A stretch of DNA of 54,106 nt from contig NZ_SMJZ01000027.1 in assembly GCF_004348345.1 (NCBI RefSeq), positions 1-54,106 of the forward strand. The letters run 5' to 3'. Position 1 is the stretch's first letter. Each line of letters begins with the position of its first letter. A program made the translations under genes and the position numbers. A model generated the notes under the pieces. It saw only the letters and a list, made by a program, of their open reading frames with translations. It was not told the origin of the DNA and made no database searches. Positions 34,605 to 42,188 of the stretch are shown piece by piece. Source of the stretch: Nonomuraea longispora. GTDB lineage: Bacteria > Actinomycetota > Actinomycetes > Streptosporangiales > Streptosporangiaceae.

Positions 34605-34752
34605 TCAGCTTTCAGGCTTGGCGAGGGCGGCCAGGACCTGATCGAGACGCGACTCCACACCGGACAGGCGACGTTCCACCGTGCCCTCAAGACCGGCCAG
34701 GCGGCCGTCGGCCTCGGGCCTGAGCCCGTGGCCGACGGCGCCTGAACTTCTG
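34605..34752 (-). pseudogene. Remnant coding a short coiled-coil C-terminus
   Basis: The - strand reads GLRPEADGRLAGLEGTVERR, then LSGVESRLDQVLAALAKPES and stop: an amphipathic helix with heptad spacing. A TAG stop lies upstream with no start codon between, so only a 3' fragment remains. Original protein unknown. Confidence 0.3.
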
Positions 34753-34757
34753 TGACG

Positions 34758-35510
34758 CTAATGGTCGTAGACCGCCATCGAGATCGACCCGCTGCCGGTT
34801 TCGATGGGCGAGGTGTAGACGCTGAAGGCCGGGAAGCCCGTGTTGCCCACGAAGGTGAACCCGAACATCTGCAGCGCCTGGGGGTAGGAGTGGGTGTCGC
34901 TGCCGTCCACCGCGGCCGACAAGCTCCAACGCCCCGGATTCCCCTCATCGGTGTACGCGTACGTGAGGGCGAAGTTGATCAGTGAGTTGACCCCGTTGAC
35001 GGCTTGCCCGTCGCCGATGCAGAACTGAAGTTCCACACTTGTGTCGTCGTCGAAGGCGCTGGACTTGGTCAGCACCACCGCGTCGGTCTGCCCGGTGTAC
35101 AGAGGATTGGGAATGTTGGTGATGTCTCCGTGGCTCGGGCGGTAGTTGTAGAGGGTCAGCGGCTTGGTCGAGTTGTTCGTGATGGTGATTTCCAGGGACC
35201 CCGTCGACTTTTGCGACAGCACCATATTGGCGATGTTCACGCCGAGCAGAGCGGCCTGGAGGATGGTGGACGAGACCGAGGAGGCCGCGCTGACCACGGC
35301 GGCGCCCGCACCGACCGCGGCGGCGCCCCCTGGGGTCGCTGCCTGCCCGTTCGGCGCGGGACCGGCCGGCCCTGTGAGGTATTGAGAGAAGGCGGCGACA
35401 TCTTTGTTCGCCTGCGCGGCCGCTTCGTTCATATCGTCGATGAACGTCACCGTGCCGTTCGTGGTTGCGATCGGGTCAGCCGTAGCCATTCCGCCGGCGG
35501 TCAAAGTCAT
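34758..35510 (-). CDS. Hypothetical protein with hydrophobic segment and beta-rich domain, possibly membrane-active
   Basis: Intact 250-residue gene; the start is set by AGGAGG (35515-35520) just upstream of ATG 35510. The first 60 residues are polar, with no signal peptide. Residues about 65-110 are a Gly/Ala/Val-rich hydrophobic helical region (AAAVGAGAAVVSAASS and STILQAALLGVNIANM). From about 115 the chain is beta-rich: LEITITNNSTKPLTLYNYRP, VELQFCIGDG and WSLSAAVDG. The pattern of NNS-x-K-PL followed by beta strands recalls pore-forming cytolysins of the actinoporin type, but this is a weak resemblance. It stands alone between remnants and may have come with a mobile region. Confidence 0.6.
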   Translation of the reverse strand: MTLTAGGMATADPIATTNGTVTFIDDMNEAAAQANKDVAAFSQYLTGPAGPAPNGQAATPGGAAAVGAGAAVVSAASSVSSTILQAALLGVNIANMVLSQKSTGSLEITITNNSTKPLTLYNYRPSHGDITNIPNPLYTGQTDAVVLTKSSAFDDDTSVELQFCIGDGQAVNGVNSLINFALTYAYTDEGNPGRWSLSAAVDGSDTHSYPQALQMFGFTFVGNTGFPAFSVYTSPIETGSGSISMAVYDH

Positions 35511-35654
35511 GTTGCCTCCTGATGCTGTGCCGGCCTCAAATTCAGCCGACGACGAACGGCGGGATAGCCATTCGAGGATGACCATGATCCATCACGAATG
35601 CCGGCATTCCGAAGTGCAACCCGAGCTGTTGGAGGTAATCGATGACACATTTGA

Positions 35655-35792
35655 TGCACAAGAAGGGACAACTGCTCCCTGTACGGGGCGGCCCACATGC
35701 CTGCGGTGATCGACTTCCTCTGCGAGTCGCTGGGCTACGTGGCGGTGGAAGCAGAGTGGTTGACCATCCGCAGTTACGCGAACCGTTCGTAG
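35655..35792 (+). pseudogene. Short 3' remnant (YGAAHMPAVIDF... segment)
   Basis: A + frame reads SLYGAAHMPAVIDFLCESLG followed by YVAVEAEWLTIRSY and ends at 35792. An ATG at 35697 would give 31 residues. The style (YGAAHMP, EAEWLT) looks like a real protein C-terminus, perhaps a TraB-like family, but nothing upstream in this frame continues it. Confidence 0.3.
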
Positions 35793-35803
35793 CCGGCTGA
35801 GGC

Positions 35804-35897
35804 GAGGCGGGCTTGGCCAGCCAGTCGCCGGTCCTCATCGGCGGCAGCATCGACGAGGAGAAGGCCGTGAGAACGGCCGGCGCTCGGCCTCGTTCTC
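35804..35897. repeat. Duplicated fragment, copy 1 (second copy 36600-36694)
   Basis: About 94 bp nearly identical (roughly 90%, one 1-bp length difference) to 36600-36694 inside the frameshifted gene at 36168-36742. On the - strand both encode variants of PPMRTGDWLAKPAS. Copy 1 is only this fragment, so the locus holds a partial duplicate of that gene. Confidence 0.8.
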
Positions 35898-35916
35898 CAC
35901 TCCCGGGATCGGGGCG
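35895..35916. repeat. 22-bp exact repeat at a junction, copy 1
   Basis: CTCCACTCCCGGGATCGGGG followed by CG is repeated exactly at 36918-36939. Sequences on both sides differ, so the 22 bp mark two different recombination joints. Confidence 0.85.
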
Positions 35917-35934
35917 GACAGGACACACGGTCGG

Positions 35935-36075
35935 GTGCCCGGGGTGGCGCTCCGGTGGCGGGCCGAAGGGAATGAGTGGCCCGTCGACGTCAAGGAAGAG
36001 GGCCGCCCACGCGCGGGACCCGCCGTTCGGTGGCCCGGGCCAGTAGCGGGTGTCCATCCCCCAGCGGGGCGAAGA
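35935..36075 (-). pseudogene. Remnant of a HAD-like hydrolase N-terminus
   Basis: The - strand reads AWAALFLDVDGPLIPFGPPP, the motif-I start of a HAD-superfamily hydrolase (DxDG), followed by ERHPGHPT. Nothing after it continues the fold. Broken on both sides by duplicated pieces. Confidence 0.4.
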
Positions 36076-36106
36076 GGTGGCGCTGGAAACGTCCACCAGG
36101 GTGTGC

Positions 36107-36159
36107 CCGGCCTGACCCTCTCGGACGTCAAGGTGGCCGAACCGCCGTCCAGACCGTGA
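36107..36159 (+). pseudogene. Second copy of the GH28 3' end
   Basis: The + frame reads VPGLTLSDVKVAEPPSRP and stop. It matches the end of the GH28 protein (ITGLTLANVKVAAPPS), and the DNA is about 85% identical to 34054-34097. No other part of a GH28 gene is beside it. Confidence 0.6.
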
Positions 36160-36167
36160 CGACGGGC

Positions 36168-36742
36168 TCAGTCCGTTTCTTCGGGAGCCATTCGTACGGC
36201 GAACGCGACCGAAGACAGTAGTTCGCCGCTCGATCTGACCTCCCACACATAACGCCGGCCGTGTTGTAGCGGGAGTTCCGGCACCGTCACAGCGAAGCCA
36301 TTGTGCACGTCCACCAACTTAGCGACCGTGTCTATATCGGCCGAAGAATCATCGAGCTGAACGGGGGGTGGGAGGTGTGGCGGTTGGGGCAGCAGATCAC
36401 TCCGAGCGTCACGAACCGGCCGCCGTGCAGCCATTCGCCCCACTGCACGTCCACGCCCCGGGACAGCAGGTCGCGGGCGGAGTCGAGTCGTTCCTCCACC
36501 GGAACGCCCCCGGACGGCAGCGCGTCCCGGACCTTGCCGTACTCCCCCGCCAGCCACCCGACCGCCTGCTCCACCTCATGGAAAGTTCCCGCGATGCGCG
36601 AGGCGGGCTTGGCCAGCCAGTCGCCGGTCCGCATCGGCGGCACCATCGACGACGCGTAGGCCGGTGAGGACGGCCGGCGCTCGGCCTCGTTCTCGCGATC
36701 AGTTCCCGTACCGACCCACTGGTAGGCATGCCAATGCATCAT
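36168..36742 (-). pseudogene. Hypothetical gene split by a frameshift at a G6 tract
   Basis: The 5' part (36742 to about 36370) starts MMHWHAYQWVGTGTDRENEA with GGGAG at 36749-36753 as ribosome binding site, and contains DWLAKPAS and VQWGEWLHGGRFVTLGVICC. The frame then fails, but the adjoining frame continues coherently as VQLDDSSADIDTVAKLV, ELPLQHGRRYVWEVR and FAVRMAPEETD, ending at 36168. The switch falls at a run of six G (36363-36368), a slippage-prone site. Restored, the protein would be about 190 residues, with a hydrophobic CC motif and a beta-rich end. The family is unknown to me. A sequencing error is possible. Confidence 0.55.
36600..36694. repeat. Duplicated fragment, copy 2
   Basis: Partner of 35804-35897, here within the frameshifted - strand gene, in its likely original context. 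Confidence 0.8.
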
Positions 36743-36769
36743 GAGGAACTCCCGTAGAGTTGCGGGGGC

Positions 36770-36806
36770 GGCGGTCCCTGTCTGCTTCGATCAGGCAGGG
36801 ACCGCC
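36770..36806. terminator. Strong hairpin between gene remnants
   Basis: GGCGGTCCCTGTCTG (36770-36784) pairs with CAGGCAGGGACCGCC (36792-36806) with one mismatch and a 7-nt loop. Suited to terminate transcription of the DUF397 remnant gene on the - strand before the next - strand gene. Confidence 0.6.
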
Positions 36807-36821
36807 GTTCAGCGGCAGTGC

Positions 36822-36923
36822 CGAAAGAGTGGACAACCCAGCGGCGCGAAGCTCGTCGCCGGTGAACCGGAGCGTCCCGGCATCCGGGTTCTTCGAGTCA
36901 CGCAGCGCGTAGGCGTCCTCCAC
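36822..36923 (-). pseudogene. 3' remnant of a DUF397-type gene
   Basis: The - strand reads GVEDAYALRDSKNPDAGTLR and FTGDELRAA, the C-terminal half of a DUF397 protein (the A-x-RDSK-P-x-G-x-L-x-F pattern), common in actinomycetes beside Xre-type regulators. The N-terminal half is replaced by the 22-bp repeat and the transposase fragment. Confidence 0.6.
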
Positions 36924-36939
36924 TCCCGGGATCGGGGCG
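36918..36939. repeat. 22-bp exact repeat at a junction, copy 2
   Basis: Same 22 bp as 35895-35916, here exactly between the DUF397 remnant and the first transposase codons. Confidence 0.85.
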
Positions 36940-37983
36940 CTGCCGCAAATCGTCATCGGGCTGGCCGTCACCCGCGAAGGCATCCCGGTGCGCTGCTGGG
37001 TCTGGCCCGGCAACACCAGCGACATGACCGTGATCGAGCAGGTCAAGGACGACCTGCGGGACTGGCGGCTGGGCCGGGTGATCACCGTGGTCGACTCCGG
37101 CTTCTCCTCCAAGGAGAACATGGCCTACCTGCAACGCGCCGGCGGCCACTACATCTGCGGCGTCAAGATGCGCGACGGCTCGCAACAGGCCCGGGAGGCG
37201 ATGTCCCGCCAGGGCCGCTACCTGCAGGTCCGTGACAACCTACGGGTCAAGGAGGTCCGGCTCGCCGCAGACCCAGGACGGCGGTGGATCATCTGCCACA
37301 ACCCAGTCGAGGCCGAGCGGGATCTGGCCCGCCGCACACAGCAGCTGGAGACGATCACAGCGGAGCTGGACCGGATCGCCGCCGCTCGCGCCGCCGACGC
37401 TGCCAAGGCGAAGGCCAAGGCCGCCCAGCAGGGCAAGAAGAAGACTCCCAAGCCGATGGATGCGCCGCACCGCAAGGCCGAGTGCGCCCTACGTGACCAC
37501 CCGTCGTTAGGCCGGTGGCTCAAGCAGCATCCCACGACCGGCCGGCTGTCCATCGACGCCACCAAGGTCAAGGCCGAGGCCAACTACGACGGCAAGTACC
37601 TGATCGCCACCAGCGACCCGGATCTGAGCCCCGGAGATATCGCCGTGGGTTACAAGAACCTGCTCCAGGCGGAGGCGGCCTTCCGCACCATGAAAACGAC
37701 CTTGGACCTTCGGCCCGTCTACCATCGCCTGGACGAGCGGATCATCGCTCATGTGCTGTTGTGCTGGCTGGCGCTGCTGCTCATCCGCGTGGCCGAGCGC
37801 CGCACCGGGCAGAGCTGGCCCGTCATCAACCGCGAGTTGGGACGCGTGCATCAGGTCACCCTGTCCGGTCCCGCCGGACGGCTCCGGCAGACCACCCGCC
37901 TCACACCCGCCCAGGCTCAGCTGTTCAAGGACTCCGACGTCGCAATGCCACCAAAGATGAGCGGTCTCGAACCCACCGAATAG
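36940..37983 (+). mobile_element. 5'-truncated IS1634-type transposase
   Basis: DDE transposase of the IS4/IS1634 group. The frame opens in mid-domain with LPQIVIGLAVTREGIPV, then RCWVWPGNTSDMTVIEQVKD and VVDSGFSSKENM (second catalytic Asp region); a coiled lysine/alanine-rich insert (AKAKAKAAQQGKKK) follows, and KNLLQAEAAFRTMKTTLDLR is the C-terminal YREK-like block with the catalytic Glu. Full-length members have about 200 more N-terminal residues including the first Asp, so this copy cannot be active. An ATG at 36988 opens a 331-residue frame but would not restore function. No clear terminal inverted repeats were found. Confidence 0.8.
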
Positions 37984-38271
37984 GCCCTGAGCAGGGGAAA
38001 CGCTCCGCAGAGGCGTAGGCACACGCCGCTGGTGCCACCTCACGCCCGTTTCCCCAGGTCAATCCGCAAAATCCGAGCCCTCGTCTGCCCACCAACTGCG
38101 GAACTCGGGTTTGACGCCGGGCCGTCGTGCGTACGGGCTGGTGCTTCTGTTTCCGGTTGACCGCTCACTCGGAGCCGGCGAAAGGCGCACGCGCCGCGTC
38201 GGGAACTATCCGGGGCATCGCGGTTGCGAAATTACTCACCTGGGGCGGATCCGTGAAGGCCCCGGAGAATG
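37984..38271. other. Probable right flank of the IS remnant, no gene
   Basis: Holds the sequence following the transposase stop, including ACTGCGGAACTCGGG near 38094-38108 that may be the old element end. No supportable gene. Confidence 0.3.
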
Positions 38272-38787
38272 TCAGGCGTCGTCGTCGACCAGCAGGAAGT
38301 CGGGCCGGTTGTCGCGCCATTCGGGCACGTCCATGGAGTTCAGGACGGAGATCAGTTTCTTCTCCTCATAGATGAAGTGCGTCTGCATGACCGCCGACAA
38401 CGCCCCCACCTCCTCGCGCACCTTGGCCGCCATGGCCGGGTCCGGCTGCTCGGGGAGGGAGTCGAGGAGCTTGCGCAGGTTCCCCATGAGCCAGTCGATC
38501 TGGTTGTGGTCGGTGCGCAGGTCGGAGAGCACCTTGCGCAGCTCGGGGAACTTCTCGGCGATCGCCGGGAACGCGGCCCTGTCCTCGCCGGTGTGGTGGC
38601 GGGTCAGCACAGTGCAGAAGGACAGGCAGTGGGCACGCAGGTCGCGGGGCGGCAGCCCGTTGCCGTCGAAGTAGTCGTCGATACCGTCCTGGAGGTCGTC
38701 CAGCATCTCGCGCAGCCAGATGTGCACCTCGAGCAGCTGCGTGCCCAGAGCGGTGAGACGGTCGCCCGCCTCAGAACGCGCATGCAT
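38272..38787 (-). CDS. Hemerythrin HHE-domain protein
   Basis: A 171-residue four-helix HHE cation-binding protein, expected to bind a non-haem di-iron centre. His/Glu ligands are spread in the right order: EVHIWLRE, TRHHTGEDRAAF, LRTDHNQIDWLM, and THFIYEEKKLI near the C-terminus. ATG 38787 is chosen because GGGGAGAG stands just upstream. It lies alone on the - strand between the IS remnant and the egtE-like fragment. Actinobacterial members are linked to oxygen, NO or redox sensing, but nothing here shows which. Confidence 0.8.
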   Translation of the reverse strand: MHARSEAGDRLTALGTQLLEVHIWLREMLDDLQDGIDDYFDGNGLPPRDLRAHCLSFCTVLTRHHTGEDRAAFPAIAEKFPELRKVLSDLRTDHNQIDWLMGNLRKLLDSLPEQPDPAMAAKVREEVGALSAVMQTHFIYEEKKLISVLNSMDVPEWRDNRPDFLLVDDDA

Positions 38788-38849
38788 GTTCTCTCCCCCG
38801 GCTCCGTTGACTCTCCCCAGTATGTCCGAACCCATCGAGACCCAGCAGG

Positions 38850-38920
38850 CGGGTCGGTCCGTACGATGTGCTGCGGACGCGGACGAGCGTATGCAGGGTT
38901 TCGGCCTGCGTGCCGGGGGT
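38850..38920 (-). pseudogene. Duplicate remnant of the egtE 3' end
   Basis: The - frame reads APGTQAETLHTLVRVRSTS, matching the last residues of EgtE in this window (APGTDPETLHTFARVLSTP). The DNA is about 76% identical to 39991-40058 over nearly 70 bp. No other part of egtE is nearby. The two copies flank the toxin-like module. Confidence 0.6.
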
Positions 38921-38982
38921 GTCGTGATGGCCGACTGCATGAATGTCGCCGGTAGAACACCTGAGACACGACGTGGACGTCG

Positions 38983-39538
38983 CTATCGATCGAGCGATGT
39001 CTCCCAGTCGTGAAAACAGCGGCGGAGATTCACGACTTCCTGAGGGCTCAAGCCATGGAGACCCAAGGCCTGGTCGGGGATGCGCGCCAGAGCGGACAGC
39101 GCGACCCGGAACATCTCCACGTCAAACCCAGGGTCTGCTGCTCTGGCCAGAGTCATCAATTGCGTTGTGTTGTACCGGCCACTACCGAGCACGGCGAACA
39201 CATCGACAAAGTCCCGCACTTCCGCTCTGCCGTATAGGGCAGCGACTTTGTTGCCCACCGCATCGTCAGGGTGCAGCACAGGGCCGATCTCCAGCCGAAC
39301 GGCGGATGGGCACGCCAGTCGACGCCCATTTCAACTTTGACGGATCGTTCCTCGTCACTTCTTACCAGCAGACGAGCGAATCCCTGGTTGCGCAGCATGG
39401 TATCTAGAGGTCGACGTCCTCAGACTGTCGGGCGAGGAATTGATGAGCCTGTACTGCATAGCCACCGGCGAGCGCGAACCCGAACCGCTCTGTTGCCGCG
39501 AGACCGATGCGCGCGACCAGTTCGTGCAAGGCATCCAC
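38983..39538 (-). pseudogene. Decayed AbiEii-type nucleotidyltransferase toxin
   Basis: From a GTG at 39538 the frame reads FALAGGYAVQAHQFLARQSE and DVDL, the nucleotidyltransferase signature of AbiEii/AbiGii toxins, then hits a TAG. The family continues in other frames: FARLLVRSDEERSVKVEMGV and DWRAHPPFGW (39398 downward), then HPDDAVGNKVAALYGRAEVR and DFVDVFAVLGSGRY in the frame ending at 38983. At least one internal deletion and a frameshift have broken the gene. It directly follows a small - strand gene, as usual for the two-gene module. Confidence 0.75.
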
Positions 39539-39543
39539 AGCAG

Positions 39544-39864
39544 CTACGCCGCTCGTCGCAGCTGCTGGAAAGACGCTTCCCACGCCCGTCTCGCCTCAAT
39601 GGGCAGAAAAAGACGGGGCCACAGCTCGATGAGCTTCTCGTAGTTCAGATACATACGCAACTCGTCCAGCCGCGTCGCTTCGCGGATCACACGTTCGTAC
39701 ATCAGTCCCACGTGACTGTTGTCCAACATGTCGTAAAAGCGTTGCTCAGACCAGTCCAACCGGGTGGGTAGCTCCACGACGCCGGTGATGGGGCCGGTCA
39801 GCTCAGTGAGATCAGCAGGCACCAGATAGACGCGACGGCTGGCGTAGCGCGAGCTCCAAGTCAT
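39544..39864 (-). CDS. Small partner gene of the AbiEii-type module
   Basis: A 106-residue protein of unknown fold, start ATG 39864 (MTWSSRYASRRVYLVPADLT). It contains VELPTRLDWSEQRFYDM and the acidic-aromatic segment YLNYEKLIELWPRLFLP; mostly helical. Its stop is 5 bp from the start of the nucleotidyltransferase pseudogene, so it was probably the cognate antitoxin or partner. It does not look like the classical winged-helix AbiEi. It appears intact although its toxin is dead. Confidence 0.55.
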   Translation of the reverse strand: MTWSSRYASRRVYLVPADLTELTGPITGVVELPTRLDWSEQRFYDMLDNSHVGLMYERVIREATRLDELRMYLNYEKLIELWPRLFLPIEARRAWEASFQQLRRAA

Positions 39865-39999
39865 GCTTCCAGTGTGCCCGCTGCAGAGGACACTCGCACT
39901 GCGGGGCATGATCCCCAGGTCAGAGAATCGGTGATGATGATTTTCCCTTCAGTGGTCGAAGGTGGATAACCGTGAACGGCATACGAGCCGGGCTGGTCC

Positions 40000-41172
40000 C
40001 TACGGCGTGCTGAGGACGCGGGCGAACGTGTGCAGGGTTTCTGGATCCGTGCCCGGGGCCGGCGAGACGCGGAGTACGGGCTCTCGCAGGTCCAGTGGTG
40101 CCCTGGTGACGGGGGCGGCCCCCACGAGCAGTCCCGCCTCGGCGGCACGGGCCCTTGCGGACTCCACCGAGTCGCCCGCCGGAGGCCGGAGGGTGACGAT
40201 GGCGGAGGGTTCGTCGAGTGGTTCCCCCACCTGCCAGCCGCCCGCCCCGTGCAGGAGGTGCCGGGCCGTGCGGCCCAGCTCCGTCACATGCTCGTGCAGG
40301 TCGGCCGGGCCGAGCTCCTGGTACTCCCGTACGGCGGCGCCGAGCCCCGCCCGGGATGCGATCGCTCCTTCCGAGCTCTCATAGCGGATCGCCCCCGGGA
40401 GCGGTTCGGGCAGGTCGTCCATGCCCCACGTGTGGCCACCGAGCGCGGGGGCGGCGGCGTCCATCCCCGCCACCCATCCACACGTCGGTGCCGGGCCCGT
40501 CGCGAGGCCGGGCACGATGAGGAAGCCGGTGCCGCGCGGGCCGGCGAGCCACTTGCGGGACGTCCCCACGTACGCGGTCGCCCCCACCCCGCCCACGTCC
40601 GTGTGGCCGAAGGACTGGCAGGCGTCCAGCACCAGCGGCACCCCGGCGGCGCGGCACAACGCGCCGGCCTCCCGCGCGGGCTGGACGACGCCCCGGTGGG
40701 AGGCGATGTGGACCAGGGTGACGAGGTCCAGCCCTCCGGCGAGCGCGGATGCGAGGCCGTCGAGGTCGAGGCGGGAGCCGGCGTCCACGGGCAGTTCGAC
40801 GAGCGTCCACGAGCGGTCGGCGGCGAGGCGGCGCAGGAGCATCAGAGTGCTGCCGTACTCGGTGCGGGCGAAGCCGACACGGCTGCCCGGTGGGAGCCGC
40901 CAGCCGCCGAGCAGCGCCGCCATCGCCGCCGTACCGCTCTCCAGGAACGCCACGTCCCCGGGGGACGCGCCCGCCGGGCCGACCAGGGCGGCGAGGGCGG
41001 ATCTCGCGTCGGTGAGGCCGGGTTCGGCCGCGTAGCCTCCGTGCTCGCGTTCGCGCCGGAGGCGCCCCACGACCGTGTCGAGCACCCGGTCACTCGGTAC
41101 GTTGCAGCTGGCCGCGTCGAGGTGGCCCGGCGGCACGACGGAGCGTGCCGCCCGCCACGCCTTGCCGATCAT
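40000..41172 (-). CDS. egtE: Ergothioneine synthesis C-S lyase (PLP-dependent)
   Basis: Last step of ergothioneine synthesis: cleaves hercynylcysteine sulfoxide to ergothioneine with pyridoxal phosphate. Class-V aminotransferase fold; VLDACQSFGHTDV carries the PLP-contacting Asp183, and YVGTSRKWLAGPRGTGFL has the Schiff-base lysine K207. 390 residues, normal. Last gene of egtA-B-C-D-E, 13 bp after egtD. A decayed copy of its 3' end lies at 38850-38920. Confidence 0.9.
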   Translation of the reverse strand: MIGKAWRAARSVVPPGHLDAASCNVPSDRVLDTVVGRLRREREHGGYAAEPGLTDARSALAALVGPAGASPGDVAFLESGTAAMAALLGGWRLPPGSRVGFARTEYGSTLMLLRRLAADRSWTLVELPVDAGSRLDLDGLASALAGGLDLVTLVHIASHRGVVQPAREAGALCRAAGVPLVLDACQSFGHTDVGGVGATAYVGTSRKWLAGPRGTGFLIVPGLATGPAPTCGWVAGMDAAAPALGGHTWGMDDLPEPLPGAIRYESSEGAIASRAGLGAAVREYQELGPADLHEHVTELGRTARHLLHGAGGWQVGEPLDEPSAIVTLRPPAGDSVESARARAAEAGLLVGAAPVTRAPLDLREPVLRVSPAPGTDPETLHTFARVLSTP

Positions 41173-41185
41173 GCCTTGCCGTCGA

Positions 41186-42166
41186 TCATGCTTGGGCCAG
41201 CACCAGGCTGAAGTCCTCCGCCGGGTCGGTGAACCAGCGCAGGACGGTGAAGCCGGCCGCGTCCAGCTCGGCGCGCAGCCCGCCGGGGCGGAACTTGGCG
41301 CTGATCTCCGTACGCGTCTCCTCCCCCTCGGCGAAGTCCACGTCCAGGTCGAGCGCCGCGACGCGCACCCGCATGGCGCGGGAGGCCCGCAGGCGCATCT
41401 CGATCCAGTCGTGCTCCTCGTCGTAGCGGGCGACGTGCTCGAACGCGTCCGGCTCGAAGTCGGCGTCCAGCTCCCGGTTGATGACGTGCAGCACGTTGCG
41501 GTTGAAGGCGGCCGTCACCCCGGCAGCGTCGTCGTAGGCGGCGACCAGCCGCTTCCTGTCCTTGACCAGGTCGGCCCCGAGCAGGAACGTGTCGCCGGGT
41601 CGGAGCGTGCCGCGCAGTTCCTTCATGAAGACCCGGCGGGCGTCGGGTTCGAGGTTGCCGATGGTGCCGCCGAGGAAGGCCACCATGCGCCGGCCGGTAC
41701 GGGGCAACAGCCGCAGGTGGCGTTCGAAGTCGGCGCACACGGCGCGAACGGCGAGCCCGGGGTGGCGTTCGGCAAGCCGCTGCGCCGCCGCGGCGAGCGT
41801 GACCGCGTCGACGTCGACGGGGGCGTAACACCGCAGCGTGCCCGCCTCGGTGAGGGCGTCGAGCAGCAGCACGGTCTTCTCGCTGGTGCCGGATCCCAGC
41901 TCGACCAGCGTGTCGGCGCCGCTCGCGGCGGCGAGGTCGGCGGCCCGTTCCCGCAGGATGGCAAGCTCGCGCCGGGTCGGGTAGTACTCGGGCAGCCGGG
42001 TGATCTGCGAGAACAGGTCGCTGCCCGCCTCGTCGTAGAACCATCTGGGCGGCAGGAACTTCGGCGACGATATCAGGCCGGCCCTGACGTCGTTCTCGAG
42101 GGAGGAGCGCAGATAGTCGAGGTCGAGGTGGTTGACCAGGCGCACGGTCGAAGGGCTCACAGGCAC
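41186..42166 (-). CDS. egtD: L-histidine N-alpha-methyltransferase
   Basis: Trimethylates histidine to hercynine with S-adenosylmethionine, committing step of ergothioneine synthesis. The SAM site is VELGSGTSEKTVLLLDAL, preceded by FYDEAGSDLFSQITRLPEYY, the family's substrate region; FLGGTIGNL and LGADLVKD follow. 326 residues, typical. 22 bp after egtC in the same operon. Confidence 0.95.
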   Translation of the reverse strand: MPVSPSTVRLVNHLDLDYLRSSLENDVRAGLISSPKFLPPRWFYDEAGSDLFSQITRLPEYYPTRRELAILRERAADLAAASGADTLVELGSGTSEKTVLLLDALTEAGTLRCYAPVDVDAVTLAAAAQRLAERHPGLAVRAVCADFERHLRLLPRTGRRMVAFLGGTIGNLEPDARRVFMKELRGTLRPGDTFLLGADLVKDRKRLVAAYDDAAGVTAAFNRNVLHVINRELDADFEPDAFEHVARYDEEHDWIEMRLRASRAMRVRVAALDLDVDFAEGEETRTEISAKFRPGGLRAELDAAGFTVLRWFTDPAEDFSLVLAQA

Positions 42167-42188
42167 GGTGTCTCCTCAGGAGAAGGGG

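Noticed and set aside
36988..37983. Functional transposase from ATG 36988
   Set aside because: The N-terminal domain with the first catalytic Asp is missing, and family sequence continues upstream of this ATG.
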